Shown: positions 16,410 to 26,120 of the stretch, one piece after another | Numbering within the stretch: the stretch's first letter is position 1 | Layout of the letters: each line of letters opens with the position of its first letter | Source of the DNA: Sediminibacterium goheungense | GTDB lineage: Bacteria; Bacteroidota; Bacteroidia; Chitinophagales; Chitinophagaceae | Reading direction: 5' to 3' | Length of the DNA: 64,000 nt | Assembly (NCBI RefSeq): GCF_004361915.1 | Contig: NZ_SNWP01000011.1 | Location: forward strand, 1,054,001 to 1,118,000 | Notes under the pieces: generated by a model | Seen by the model: only the letters and a program-made list of their open reading frames with translations | Database searches by the model: none | What the model was told of the DNA's origin: nothing | Made by a program: the position numbers and the translations under genes

Positions 16410-17411
16410 TTAGTTATTATTGGGAGCCTGTTTTTTCGAAATGAGTAATTGCTGCTGAATGAGCTCATTTTTCTTAAATGCTTCAAGTTCAGTGTTCCAT
16501 TGTTTTTGCTGTTCTTCATTGAGTGCGCCACCCAGCGATGTTAAATCAGGTTTGCCTGCATCTACCCAGGCCGTGTACCAGAAATCAGCAATCAGGTCGG
16601 CAGATTGTATCAGTCTGTCATTGATACTCGTTTTTAAAGCTGATGCATATGCTTTGGCAAATGCTGAAGTATAACTTTTTGTTTCACGCCCTCTTCTAAT
16701 CTGCACCCTGAATTTCTGTTCTTCTGTAAATGATTGGGAAACCTCTTTTTCCTTTGCCAGCATTTCGGGTACCATAGCAAAACCCGTGCGTACAGCTTTC
16801 CAGATAGCAGCGGTGGGATCTTTCAGGTAAACAGCTTTATGTGAGGAATATAAAAGGTAATTACCGATTTCAATTTCAGGAATCATAGATTCCCATAAAC
16901 TATGTAATCCTTTTTGGTTGGTTAATTGTCCGTCATAATTTACCGTAGTATGTAATGGTACATGCGCATCACCAATATAATGACCCAGATCGGCGGCATA
17001 AAAAAGGATACTATCCCTGTTTTTCAATTTGAATGCATTGGTGAGTTTTGCCTGCATAAAAATTACATGGTAAGGAACATATCCATATTTCAGGAGGCTG
17101 TCGATGGTAAACAGCTGAACCGCTTTCTGCCATTCTGTAGGCATTTTATGGGCAGCATCTTCACCATACATCTCAAAGTCAATAAAATGTTTGGTAGCTT
17201 CCGTACTGTCCTCATTCCTTCTGTTATCGGGTCGGGGCGCATTGGAGACCAGATTTTCCATGTTTTTATAAAAAAAGGCACTGATGGGTTCCGGCAACTC
17301 ATAAATGGCGAGCTGATGGATGGTCCGGTGAACCAAAAATCCCCATCCTGAACTAAGTACAGCAACAACCATCAAAAGTGTGACAAATAAAGACTTATGG
17401 TATCTTTTCAT
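16410..17411 (-). CDS. S1/P1 nuclease / zinc phospholipase C-like exported enzyme
   Basis: A 333-residue exported hydrolase of the S1/P1 nuclease superfamily. After a signal peptide (about 1-22) the mature N-terminus begins with Trp-Gly (WGFLVHR), which in this superfamily contributes a zinc ligand. Further ligand-bearing motifs are KHFIDFE, AADLGHYIGDAHVPLH and HSLWESMIPE, giving the expected His/Asp set for a three-zinc site. It probably cleaves nucleic acid or phosphodiester substrates outside the cell. The start at 17411 is preferred over 17510 because it directly precedes the signal peptide. Confidence 0.82.
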   Translation of the reverse strand: MKRYHKSLFVTLLMVVAVLSSGWGFLVHRTIHQLAIYELPEPISAFFYKNMENLVSNAPRPDNRRNEDSTEATKHFIDFEMYGEDAAHKMPTEWQKAVQLFTIDSLLKYGYVPYHVIFMQAKLTNAFKLKNRDSILFYAADLGHYIGDAHVPLHTTVNYDGQLTNQKGLHSLWESMIPEIEIGNYLLYSSHKAVYLKDPTAAIWKAVRTGFAMVPEMLAKEKEVSQSFTEEQKFRVQIRRGRETKSYTSAFAKAYASALKTSINDRLIQSADLIADFWYTAWVDAGKPDLTSLGGALNEEQQKQWNTELEAFKKNELIQQQLLISKKQAPNNN

Positions 17412-17563
17412 GATATTTTTTTGAAATAGGTAGCGAAAATAGCATATCGGGGACCAATTTCTGTAATATTTGAGCTGAATGAGCGACGAATAGTTAGTGT
17501 TGGTATTCATTTATTACCTTCATTTATCATACAACCTTTTCTCAGTCCATAACCAACTTCAAC

Positions 17564-18499
17564 ATGAGTAAAATTCTTGAATTACAGGCATTAAGAAAAT
17601 ATTATGCCACCCAGAAAGCGGTGGATGATATTAGTTTCTCCATTGAAAAAGGAAGCATTTTTGGTTTGCTGGGCCCTAATGGAGCAGGCAAAACCACCTT
17701 ATTGCGGATGATTACCGGCATATTTTATCCGGATATGGGTGAAATTGTATTTGACGGACAAAAATTTGATCCGCTGAATGATATCCAGCAAATTGGTTAT
17801 ATGCCCGAAGAAAGGGGGCTGTATAAAAAAATGAAAATTGGTGAGCAGGCACTTTACCTCGCTCAGTTAAAAGGGCTTAGTAAGGCCGAAGCCATGCAGA
17901 AAATCAAGTTCTGGTTCAAGAAACTGGAAATGGAAACATGGTGGAATAAAAAAGTGGAAGATCTTAGTAAGGGTATGAGCCAGAAATTACAATTTGTAAC
18001 CACTGTATTGCATGAACCCAAACTGATTATTCTCGATGAACCATTTAGTGGTCTCGACCCACTAAATGCAAACCTTATCAAGGATGAAATATTCGGTCTC
18101 GCACAGAGAGGATCAACCATCATCTTCAGTACCCATCGTATGGAACAGGTAGAAGAAATATGCGATCACATTGTACTGGTAAACCTTGGTAAAAAAGTAC
18201 TGGATGGTTCTGTATCTGGCATCAAACAAAGTTTTAAAGAAAATAAGTTTAGTATAAAACTGCAGGGTGAGCAGATGAATGCCAACAATCCTGCATTTAC
18301 TATTCTGGAAGAAAAACAGGGAGGCTATGTTTTAAAAATCAATGAAGGTTTTCAAAGCAATGATATACTGGCTCACTTCCTGCAACAGGGTGTTACGATT
18401 GAGGCTTTTAATGAAATTCTTCCTTCGCTGAATGAAATATTTATCCGCCTTGTAGAAGGTAGTAATGCCAAAACCAGGTCATTTCAGCAAGTAGACTAA
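17564..18499 (+). CDS. ABC transporter ATP-binding protein, NatA-like
   Basis: A 311-residue ATPase subunit. Walker A GPNGAGKTTL is at about 39-48, the signature is LSKGMSQKLQ (about 133) and Walker B with D-loop is LIILDEPFSGLDP (about 155). The switch His is in FSTHRMEQ. A C-terminal domain of about 85 residues corresponds to the DUF4162 tail of NatA-type exporters. It forms a two-gene exporter with the permease 34 bases downstream. Sodium or drug export is the usual family suggestion; the substrate here is unknown. Confidence 0.93.
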   Translation: MSKILELQALRKYYATQKAVDDISFSIEKGSIFGLLGPNGAGKTTLLRMITGIFYPDMGEIVFDGQKFDPLNDIQQIGYMPEERGLYKKMKIGEQALYLAQLKGLSKAEAMQKIKFWFKKLEMETWWNKKVEDLSKGMSQKLQFVTTVLHEPKLIILDEPFSGLDPLNANLIKDEIFGLAQRGSTIIFSTHRMEQVEEICDHIVLVNLGKKVLDGSVSGIKQSFKENKFSIKLQGEQMNANNPAFTILEEKQGGYVLKINEGFQSNDILAHFLQQGVTIEAFNEILPSLNEIFIRLVEGSNAKTRSFQQVD

Positions 18500-18533
18500 A
18501 CAGTTTTCCATTCAACCACTAACTATACAACTC

Positions 18534-19874
18534 ATGAATAAAATATCATTAGTAGCCAAACGAGAGTTCCTCACCAGAGTTCAAAAGAAGACGTTTCTTC
18601 TTACAACCATTGGTGTGCCCTTACTCATTTTTGCTTTTTATGCACTGATCATTTTCTTCAGTGTAAAATCTACCGATAACTTTACTATCGCTGTATTAGA
18701 TAAGGCTAATATTTTTAACGGAAGCATCGACAGTAAGAAAGGCAGCGATGTAATTTTCAAATTTGTAAAAGATGATACTAGTGTTTTAAAAAATAAATTG
18801 GAACAAAAGGAATATGATGCTTATCTGTATGTTCCTGAAAATTATTCCATAACAGGTAAATCGACCGACTCCCTTCTGTTCAGATCCGCAAAAACGGTAG
18901 GTATCATGACAAGGGAAAAAATAGAGAACCGTATCAGTAAAACATTGGAAGAGAAGCGTCTGATGTCTATGAATATCTCTAAATCACAATTAGACAGTAT
19001 TCAGAACCAGAAAGAGTCAATTACATTTTCAAGCTCATCCGGTAAAACGGAAAACCAGACAAAAGTTGGATTGAGTTATGGTGTTGGTTTTGTTTCCGGA
19101 TTTATGATTTACATCATCCTGTTTATTTACGGAACCATGGTTATGCGGGGTGTGGTAGAAGAAAAAGTAAGCCGTATTGCTGAAGTAATTATCAGCAGTG
19201 TGAAACCATTTCAGCTAATGATGGGTAAAATTGTAGGGATTGGGGCTGTCGGTTTGTTGCAGTTTATTATATGGGGTATTTTGATTTTTGCCATACAGCT
19301 GCTGGTGCCAGTTTTATTCCCTCAGTTATTTGAACAGATGCAATCGCAGCCGGTTCAGCCAGGCATGATGGCTGCTGCTGAAACAGCTAAACAATCTGGT
19401 GCACTGAGTGGCATCATGAATGGATTAAGTGAAATCAACTTTACTTTAATTATAGGCTGTTTTATCTTTTATTTCCTTGGAGGGTATTTTATGTACGCTT
19501 CTTTATTTGCTGCTGTAGGTAGTGCAGCCAATGAAGATATGCAGGACGCACAAAGCCTTCTGTTACCGATTATGATGCCAATTATTTTTGGTATCGTCAT
19601 TATGATGCAGGCTGTAAATAACCCTAATGGTAGTCTGGCAGTATTTGGAAGCCTCTTCCCGCTCACATCTCCCATTGTAATGATGGCGAGGGTAGCTCAT
19701 GGTATTCCTGATGGTGTAACTGTGTTTCAACTGGTATTAAGTATGGTTTTTCTTATACTGGGCTTTTTCGGAACTACCTGGCTCGCTGCCAAAATATACC
19801 GTACCGGTATTCTTATGTATGGTAAGAAAGTTACCTGGAAAGAGCTGTGGAAATGGGCAGTGAAAAAGAATTGA
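18534..19874 (+). CDS. ABC-2 type permease, NatB-like
   Basis: A 446-residue permease pairing with the upstream ATPase. The first membrane segment (about 22-44) precedes a large extracytoplasmic domain (about 45-175). A cluster of five or so C-terminal membrane helices (from about residue 185) follows. The RGVVEEKVSRIAEVIISSVKP stretch after the second helix is the coupling segment typical of ABC-2 (NatB/CcmB-like) exporters. The operon ends in a long palindrome. Confidence 0.9.
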   Translation: MNKISLVAKREFLTRVQKKTFLLTTIGVPLLIFAFYALIIFFSVKSTDNFTIAVLDKANIFNGSIDSKKGSDVIFKFVKDDTSVLKNKLEQKEYDAYLYVPENYSITGKSTDSLLFRSAKTVGIMTREKIENRISKTLEEKRLMSMNISKSQLDSIQNQKESITFSSSSGKTENQTKVGLSYGVGFVSGFMIYIILFIYGTMVMRGVVEEKVSRIAEVIISSVKPFQLMMGKIVGIGAVGLLQFIIWGILIFAIQLLVPVLFPQLFEQMQSQPVQPGMMAAAETAKQSGALSGIMNGLSEINFTLIIGCFIFYFLGGYFMYASLFAAVGSAANEDMQDAQSLLLPIMMPIIFGIVIMMQAVNNPNGSLAVFGSLFPLTSPIVMMARVAHGIPDGVTVFQLVLSMVFLILGFFGTTWLAAKIYRTGILMYGKKVTWKELWKWAVKKN

Positions 19875-19893
19875 AATAAGAAATAAGAAATAT

Positions 19894-19964
19894 GGAATAA
19901 GGAATAGGAAATAAGGTCAGAAGCACAATCACTTTCTGATTCCTTATTTCCTATTCCTTATTCC
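19894..19964. terminator. 23-bp perfect palindrome between convergent genes
   Basis: GGAATAAGGAATAGGAAATAAGG (19894-19916) is repeated in exact reverse complement at 19942-19964 with a 25-base loop. It lies between the convergent permease and GntP genes and shares the AATAAGGAAT core with the hairpin at 30265-30309. It probably acts as a bidirectional terminator. Confidence 0.75.
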
Positions 19965-19969
19965 TCTGT

Positions 19970-21283
19970 TTACATCACCAGATTTAATAGTAGTACCCCC
20001 ACCAGTCCCAACACCGATATAATGGTTTCCATGACCGACCAGGATAAAAAGGTTTGTTTAAGGGTTAAGTTGAAAAATTCTTTAAACATCCAGAACCCTG
20101 AGTCATTTATGTGAGAGCCAAATACACTGCCAGTACCTATGGCCAATACCATTAATTCAGGCGATACATTTCCGGCAGTTACCAATGGTGTAACTACACT
20201 GGCTGCTGTAATACCCGCAACGGTAGCAGAACCTATGGCTACCCTTAATAAGGCTGTTACCAGCCATCCAAAGAGTAAAGGGTGCATTTGCCATTTGCTA
20301 CTGAAAGCTGCTATATATCGATCTGTTCCACTATCCTGCAGCACCTGTTTAAAAATACCACCAGCCGTAATAATCAATAAAATAACAGCGATACCTGAGA
20401 TAGCTTCATTTAGCCATTTGGTAATGGTGTCCATTTTTACACCTCTTTTAATACCGAAAACTGCAATTGCGATAAATACCGATAAGAGTAATGCAATAGT
20501 AGGATCACCAATGAATAAAAGAATTTTTTTCAAAAATGCATCTTCCGGAAGCAAATAGTTAGCAATCACAGAAAGGGTGATAAGTATCACTGGTAAGAGG
20601 CCAATTAAAAAACTGGGTAAGGCGGCAGGTAATTCGTCTGTTGATGGCTTTTCTGATGAAAATAAGGCTGATTTCATCCTGACCTCTGTTTTTCTGACTA
20701 AGCGCCCCAGCAAGGGACCAGCAACAATTACTACAGGAACAGTAATGATGAGTCCGTAAATCAATGTTTTTCCCATATCGGCCTTAAATGCGTTTACAAG
20801 GAAAACCGGACTGGGGTGGGGTGGAAGAAAACAATGTGTTGTAGATAAAGCAGCAGCCATCGGAATGGCTACATATAGTAAAGGCAATTTCGCCTTATAT
20901 GCCACAGAGAATACAAGTGGTACAAGTATTACAAAACCTGCGTTGTAATAAAGAGGGATGCCAATAAAAAATCCTGTTAACATGATAGCCCACTGAATAT
21001 TTTTCTGGCCAAATCCATTGATTAGTGTCGATGCTATTTTTTCTGCTGCACCACCCGTTTCCAGTATCTTACCCAGGATGGCTCCCAAACAAATAATCAA
21101 AGCAAGTCCGCCCAAAGTATTGGCTGCCCCTTTTTCAATCGATTTGATGATTTGTATGGGTTCCATACCCAGCAACAGGCCTGAAAGAATAGCTACAATT
21201 AGTAAGGATAAAAATGGGCTCACTTTTTTATAGGTCAGAAACAGTTGAAGACAGATGGCAAGTAGAATGATCAGCAGCTCCAT
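19970..21283 (-). CDS. GntP-family gluconate/aldonate:H+ symporter
   Basis: A 437-residue inner-membrane carrier with 12 or more hydrophobic segments. Family signs are the N-terminal half with EKGAANTLGGLALIICLGAILGK, the HCFLPPHPSPVF motif (about 145-156) and GSVFGSHINDSGFWMFKEF (about 375-393). GntP permeases import gluconate and related sugar acids with protons. Here it is the last gene of an operon for sugar-acid handling, so a pentonate such as xylonate or arabinonate is the likely cargo (inference from context). Confidence 0.92.
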   Translation of the reverse strand: MELLIILLAICLQLFLTYKKVSPFLSLLIVAILSGLLLGMEPIQIIKSIEKGAANTLGGLALIICLGAILGKILETGGAAEKIASTLINGFGQKNIQWAIMLTGFFIGIPLYYNAGFVILVPLVFSVAYKAKLPLLYVAIPMAAALSTTHCFLPPHPSPVFLVNAFKADMGKTLIYGLIITVPVVIVAGPLLGRLVRKTEVRMKSALFSSEKPSTDELPAALPSFLIGLLPVILITLSVIANYLLPEDAFLKKILLFIGDPTIALLLSVFIAIAVFGIKRGVKMDTITKWLNEAISGIAVILLIITAGGIFKQVLQDSGTDRYIAAFSSKWQMHPLLFGWLVTALLRVAIGSATVAGITAASVVTPLVTAGNVSPELMVLAIGTGSVFGSHINDSGFWMFKEFFNLTLKQTFLSWSVMETIISVLGLVGVLLLNLVM

Positions 21284-21306
21284 ATGATGTGATTAGATGG
21301 ATGTTT

Positions 21307-22464
21307 TTATTTTTTGGCAGGAATATTCAATATGGCATGTAATGCTGGTTTAGGCTGCTTATTTCTATCCCATAGCAATGGATAGTTGGTTCGGTTGGGA
21401 ATCGGATAATCGTTTTTCCAGCTCATAGCATCATAGATACCCCAACAGGTAATACGGGCAATCTTATCTTTTTTTTTATAGAAGATGTCGAACAGTTCCT
21501 TATATCGATTGGTAAGCTGATTTTGTATTGCATCAGGAAGCCCTTTCTGATAAGGGTCAAGAAAAGTTTTGAATTCTTCCAGTTGAAACTGTTTATCACT
21601 CATGCCCTGACCAATGATCTGCCCTTCTTTTGTAAGCGGTAATACATCTACATCCAATTCTGTAATCATTACTTTAACACCGGTTGCCGCATAAGCATCA
21701 ATGGCAGCTTCTATATATTCATTTTTGGGGTAATTGAGCCCCCAATGTCCCTGCATACCAATTCCATCTATTCTGATACCTTCTTTTTGTAACATTTTCA
21801 CCATACGTATAATGCCGTCTCTTTTGCTAGGGCGCCAGGCATTAAAATCATTATAGTAAAGTTCTGTATCAGGCGCATATTCGCTGGCAAATTTAAATGC
21901 ATATTTCACAAGCGTATCACCATTTCCTATAGCATTTACCCAACTGGTAGGTCTGTAACTGCCATCATTATCAATCACTTCGTTTACAACATCCCATGCA
22001 TGCACCCTTCCAGCATAACGACCGGCAACAGTTTGAATGTGTAAGCGTAAACGTTCCAGTTGTTCGGCCTTGCTATTGGGTTGACCTGATTTGTTGGTAA
22101 AAAACCATGTAGGTACCTGATTGTGCCATACCAGTGTATGTCCTACAATAAACATCTTATTGGCTTCACCAAAAGATACAAATGCATCTGCAGGCCCGAA
22201 ATTAAAAACACCCGGTTGCGGATTGATCAGCGCAGCTTTCATCGAATTTTCAAGTGTAATACTATTGAAATGAATGGTAGTGATGTTTTGAGAAAGCCCG
22301 TCTTTTCCGGAAACAATTTCATCGTTTACAGCTGTTCCTATGAGGAAAGCATCTTTATAGGCTTCTTTAAAAGGAATAATTGCTGACTGTTTCTTTTGCG
22401 CGAAACTACAAGTACTATACAGCAGGGTAAAACCAAATGAAAACTGTATCCATCTTTTATTCAT
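21307..22464 (-). CDS. GH10 endo-1,4-beta-xylanase
   Basis: A 385-residue exported xylanase of glycoside hydrolase family 10, consisting of a signal peptide (1-22, CSFAQ) and one catalytic TIM barrel. The acid/base Glu lies in HAWDVVNEV (about residue 162) and the nucleophile Glu in VMITELDVDVLP (about 267). HTLVWHNQVPTWF and GIGMQGHWG are further conserved active-site segments. It cuts the xylan backbone to short xylo-oligosaccharides. No carbohydrate-binding module is present. It sits inside the sugar-acid operon, which ties that operon to xylan breakdown. Confidence 0.95.
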   Translation of the reverse strand: MNKRWIQFSFGFTLLYSTCSFAQKKQSAIIPFKEAYKDAFLIGTAVNDEIVSGKDGLSQNITTIHFNSITLENSMKAALINPQPGVFNFGPADAFVSFGEANKMFIVGHTLVWHNQVPTWFFTNKSGQPNSKAEQLERLRLHIQTVAGRYAGRVHAWDVVNEVIDNDGSYRPTSWVNAIGNGDTLVKYAFKFASEYAPDTELYYNDFNAWRPSKRDGIIRMVKMLQKEGIRIDGIGMQGHWGLNYPKNEYIEAAIDAYAATGVKVMITELDVDVLPLTKEGQIIGQGMSDKQFQLEEFKTFLDPYQKGLPDAIQNQLTNRYKELFDIFYKKKDKIARITCWGIYDAMSWKNDYPIPNRTNYPLLWDRNKQPKPALHAILNIPAKK

Positions 22465-22484
22465 AAAACAGTAATTATAATTTA

Positions 22485-23321
22485 TCAGGCAACACTATTC
22501 ACTAATGTGCCTATTCCGGTAATACTTATGCTTATTTCATCACCACTTTGTAAAGTAAAACTGCTGTCGGGAACAATGCCAGTACCCGTCATGATAAGAC
22601 AGCCGCCGGGAAAAGAGGCTTCACGATATACAAAGGAAACCAGTTCTTCAGGACTTCGTTTCATTTGAGAAAGTGTAATGCTTCCCTCAAAAATCAGCGC
22701 ATGATTTCTTTGTATGGTTAATGAAATCTCTGTTTGTTTGTCGAGTGGCTGATCCGTTAAATACACACACGGACCCAGACCTGCACAAGCATCATAGGTC
22801 TTTGCCTGCGGAAGGTATAAAGGATTTTCACCTTCAATACTTCTGCTACTCATGTCGTTGCCAATCGTATAGCCTATAATTTTTCCTGATGAAGTTACAA
22901 CAAGTGTCAGTTCCGGTTCAGGAACATCCCATGTGCTGTCTTTTCTTATCCTTACTTTTTCGCCACTTCCTGCTACACGATGAGGGGTGGCTTTAAAGAA
23001 AACTTCAGGTCTCTCTGCTTCATATACTTTTGCATAAAAATCGGCACCACCACTGTCTTTGCTCTCTTCCTGCCTGCCAATTTTACTCCTCAGGTAAGTA
23101 ACACCACAGGCCCATAGTTCCTGATTTTGTGCAATGGGGGCTTTCAATAGCGAATGATCCAGTTTTTTAATGGGTATCACTTTTCCTGAGCTGATCCAAC
23201 TGCTAGCAATTGATAAAACATCATCATTGTTGATGAAATTACTCCAGTCTTCACCTTCCCCTAAATACAACTGATCCTTTTCTTCCAGAATAATTCCGTT
23301 TTTTAACTGATAAGCCTTCAT
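22485..23321 (-). CDS. FAH-family hydrolase/dehydratase, likely 2-keto-3-deoxy-pentonate dehydratase
   Basis: A 278-residue cytosolic protein of the fumarylacetoacetate hydrolase family. Metal-site segments include VPEPELTLVV (E-x-E pair, about 148-157) and GNDMSSRSIEGENPLYLPQAK (Asp about 170). FFKATPHRVAGSGEKVRI matches the subgroup that includes 2-keto-3-deoxy-D-arabinonate and xylonate dehydratases. In the Weimberg pathway this enzyme makes alpha-ketoglutarate semialdehyde. That function is inferred from family and operon; other FAH hydrolase activities are possible. It is five bases from the lactonase stop. Confidence 0.8.
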   Translation of the reverse strand: MKAYQLKNGIILEEKDQLYLGEGEDWSNFINNDDVLSIASSWISSGKVIPIKKLDHSLLKAPIAQNQELWACGVTYLRSKIGRQEESKDSGGADFYAKVYEAERPEVFFKATPHRVAGSGEKVRIRKDSTWDVPEPELTLVVTSSGKIIGYTIGNDMSSRSIEGENPLYLPQAKTYDACAGLGPCVYLTDQPLDKQTEISLTIQRNHALIFEGSITLSQMKRSPEELVSFVYREASFPGGCLIMTGTGIVPDSSFTLQSGDEISISITGIGTLVNSVA

Positions 23322-23326
23322 GGTGT

Positions 23327-24319
23327 TTATTTAAGTTTGATGCGTAATACACGCATATCATTCGTAATAAATAATATTTTTTCGTCGTCAGATAAAGCCA
23401 CATTCGAAGCTGCTTCATCCAGTTTTATTTTGCCCAGTAATACAGCCTCTTTATTAAAGATCCAGATACCTCCTGGCCCACTTGCAAAAACAATTCCTTT
23501 GCTGTTAATTTTCAATCCATCCGGCAATCCTTTCGCTCCCTTTTCCATGATAGCAGAATAAAATATTTTTCCATTTACCAACAGGTCATCAACAAGATCA
23601 TATATATACCAATTCGGCTTTAAGGGATCAGAATTGGCAATGATTAATTGTTTTTCTCCAGGCATAAATGCAATGCCATTGGGCCGTGTAATGCTGTCTG
23701 TAAGCAGGCTAATGTCGCCTGTTTTTGATAACCTGTAAACGCCATTAAAAGAAAGTTCTTTCTGTGGGTCATTGTCATTTTGCATTGGAAGACCATAAGG
23801 CGGATCTGTAAAAAATAAATTGCCTGCCCGGTTATAGACTGCATCATTGGGACTGCTAAAACGTTTGCCACGATATGTATTTGTTAATGTAATGAATACA
23901 GGCCTGGGATTGTTCAATGGCGCATCCATGCGTGCCATCTGTCTGTTACCGTGCTGACATAAGATCAGATGGCCACCTGCATCTAATAGTAAACCATTGC
24001 TGCCAGGTTCTTTACTTTTGCTGTAAGTGCCAGAAAATCCGGATGGTTTCAGGTATATTTCTACCCCTTTTTCGATGGTCCATTTATAAACCGTATTGGA
24101 GGGAACATCTGAGAATAAAAGCATTTTATCTTTTTTTACCCATAAGGGACCCTCACTCCATTCAAATCCTTCGGCGATGATTTCGGCTTTAGCTTCTTTA
24201 TCAATAATATGATCCAGTGATGGGTTGATCCGCTCAATGAATCCGGCTGTTTTATATTGTGCATGCACGAAACAGAGTAGAGAGATAAAGCCGATGGTAA
24301 GTGAAATGTTTTTTTTCAT
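23327..24319 (-). CDS. SMP-30/gluconolactonase-family lactonase, exported
   Basis: A 330-residue beta-propeller lactonase. A signal peptide (1-20, CFVHAQ) sends it to the periplasm. Family motifs are EGFEWSEGPLWVKKDKMLLFSD-like with the metal-binding Glu, SSPNDAVYNRAGNLFFTDPPYG, RPNGIAFMPGEKQLIIANSD and GLPDGLKINSKGIVF. It should open aldonolactones. The start at 24319 is chosen because it begins the signal peptide; the open frame runs 24 codons further into the dehydratase gene. Its export, along with that of the dehydrogenase, suggests that oxidation and lactone opening occur outside the cytoplasm. Confidence 0.87.
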   Translation of the reverse strand: MKKNISLTIGFISLLCFVHAQYKTAGFIERINPSLDHIIDKEAKAEIIAEGFEWSEGPLWVKKDKMLLFSDVPSNTVYKWTIEKGVEIYLKPSGFSGTYSKSKEPGSNGLLLDAGGHLILCQHGNRQMARMDAPLNNPRPVFITLTNTYRGKRFSSPNDAVYNRAGNLFFTDPPYGLPMQNDNDPQKELSFNGVYRLSKTGDISLLTDSITRPNGIAFMPGEKQLIIANSDPLKPNWYIYDLVDDLLVNGKIFYSAIMEKGAKGLPDGLKINSKGIVFASGPGGIWIFNKEAVLLGKIKLDEAASNVALSDDEKILFITNDMRVLRIKLK

Positions 24320-24329
24320 GCTGAATAGA

Positions 24330-26048
24330 TTAATGTGAATCTCTGGTAACAACAGACCCCGAACTTCCTTGAAGGAAATCAAGATCAGCACCTTTATCGG
24401 CTCCCATTACGTGTTTAATATACAGACTCACATATCCTCTCGTAGCGGCAGGTAGGGGTGGAACCCAATTGTCTTTTCTTCTGGCCAGTTCTTCATCTGA
24501 CACATCAAGATGTAATTTTCTTAGTGTTACATCCAGTTCAATCATATCACCATTCTGAACGAGAGCCAGGTTGCCCCCAATAGCCGATTCAGGTGACACA
24601 TGAAGTATTGCTGTTCCGTAAGCTGTACCACTCATTCTTCCATCACTAATGCGCACCATATCACGTATACCCTTTTCAAGAATTTTTTTGGGTAAAGCCA
24701 TGTTTCCTACCTCTGGCATACCTGGATAACCAACCGGTCCTACATATTTTAAAACCATTACACAGTTTTCATCAATATCAAGTTGAGGATCATCAATTCT
24801 GGCATTGTAATCTTCAATACTTTCAAAAACAACTGCCCTTCCTTTATGTTTCATCAGGTGAGGAGAGGCAGCAGATGGTTTTATAACCGCACCATTTAAA
24901 GCAAGATTACCTTTTACTACTACGCAGCCTGCTTCTGGTATCAATGGTTTTTCATAGCTGGCAATTACTTCAGGGTTATAACAGGTTGTGTTGCCTTCAA
25001 TATTCTGATGATGATTTTTGCCTGTTACAGTGATAATGTTTTTATGTAAATGTTCCTTTAATTCATTCAGTACCACAGGTAAGCCACCCGCATAATAGAA
25101 ATCTTCCATTAAAAATTGTCCCGAAGGCATCAGGTTAACCAATAATGGAATTTTACTGCCCAGCGTATCAAAATCCTCCAGATTCAGATCAATACCTATT
25201 CTTCCGGCAATAGCCATCAGGTGAATAATAAAATTGGATGAACCACCTACAGCTGCATTTACTTTGATGGCATTTTCAAATGCTTCACGCGTTAGAATTT
25301 TATCAATGGTAAGATTTTCTTTTACCATTTCCACAATTCTTCTGCCACTGAGTTGTGCCATCACTTTTTTTCTTGAATCAGCAGCAGGTATGGCAGCGGC
25401 GCCGCTAAGTGTAAGCCCGAGTGCTTCTACCATACAGGCCATGGTAGAAGCAGTGCCCATTGTCATACAATGACCAATGCTTCTACTCATACAGCTTTCT
25501 GCATATTCACATTCTTCCTGTGTCATTTTCCCCGTTTTCATGTCTTCATCAAATTTCCAGACATGTGTACCACTACCAATGGTCTGACCTTTATAACGGC
25601 CATTCAGCATCGGTCCACCCGGAACTACAATAGTTGGCAGCCCAACACTGGCGGCACCCATTACCGTAGAGGGCGTTGTTTTATCGCAGCCGGTTAAAAG
25701 CACAACACCATCGATGGGGTTGCCCCTGATAGATTCCTCTGTATCCATACTGGCAAGGTTGCGAAAAAGCATGGCTGTGGGTTTCAGGAGTGTTTCTCCC
25801 AGACTCATTACAGGAAATTCAAGCGGAAAACCGCCAGCTTCCAAGACTCCTTTTTTTACCGACTCGGCATGCTCACGAAAATGGGCATTGCAGGGTGTGA
25901 GTTCACTGAAAGTATTACAGATGCCGATCACAGGACGCCCATCAAACATATCTGTAGGCATGCCCTGATTTTTCATCCAGCTTCTGTAAATAATTCCGTC
26001 TTTGTTTTTTTTGCCAAACCAATCCTGGCTACGTAGTTTTTGTGACAT
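24330..26048 (-). CDS. IlvD/Edd-family sugar-acid dehydratase
   Basis: A 572-residue Fe-S dehydratase. Cluster ligands lie in LLTGCDKTTPSTVMGA (about 116-131) and SIGHCMTMGTASTMACM (about 190-206). VGGSSNFIIHLMAIAGRIG and SDGRMSGTAYGTAILHVSPE are the other conserved active-site blocks. The family covers dihydroxyacid, phosphogluconate, L-arabinonate and D-xylonate dehydratases. The operon context and the SQKLRSQDWFGKKNKDG-type N-terminus favour a pentonate dehydratase (XylD/AraC-like) that produces 2-keto-3-deoxypentonate. There is no signal peptide, so it is cytosolic. Confidence 0.9.
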   Translation of the reverse strand: MSQKLRSQDWFGKKNKDGIIYRSWMKNQGMPTDMFDGRPVIGICNTFSELTPCNAHFREHAESVKKGVLEAGGFPLEFPVMSLGETLLKPTAMLFRNLASMDTEESIRGNPIDGVVLLTGCDKTTPSTVMGAASVGLPTIVVPGGPMLNGRYKGQTIGSGTHVWKFDEDMKTGKMTQEECEYAESCMSRSIGHCMTMGTASTMACMVEALGLTLSGAAAIPAADSRKKVMAQLSGRRIVEMVKENLTIDKILTREAFENAIKVNAAVGGSSNFIIHLMAIAGRIGIDLNLEDFDTLGSKIPLLVNLMPSGQFLMEDFYYAGGLPVVLNELKEHLHKNIITVTGKNHHQNIEGNTTCYNPEVIASYEKPLIPEAGCVVVKGNLALNGAVIKPSAASPHLMKHKGRAVVFESIEDYNARIDDPQLDIDENCVMVLKYVGPVGYPGMPEVGNMALPKKILEKGIRDMVRISDGRMSGTAYGTAILHVSPESAIGGNLALVQNGDMIELDVTLRKLHLDVSDEELARRKDNWVPPLPAATRGYVSLYIKHVMGADKGADLDFLQGSSGSVVTRDSH

Positions 26049-26120
26049 ACTTATATTTTATTAATCGGCTTTGGTTTATTATGGCAACATCGTTGCGTCG
26101 CACACTTGAACTGTATTACA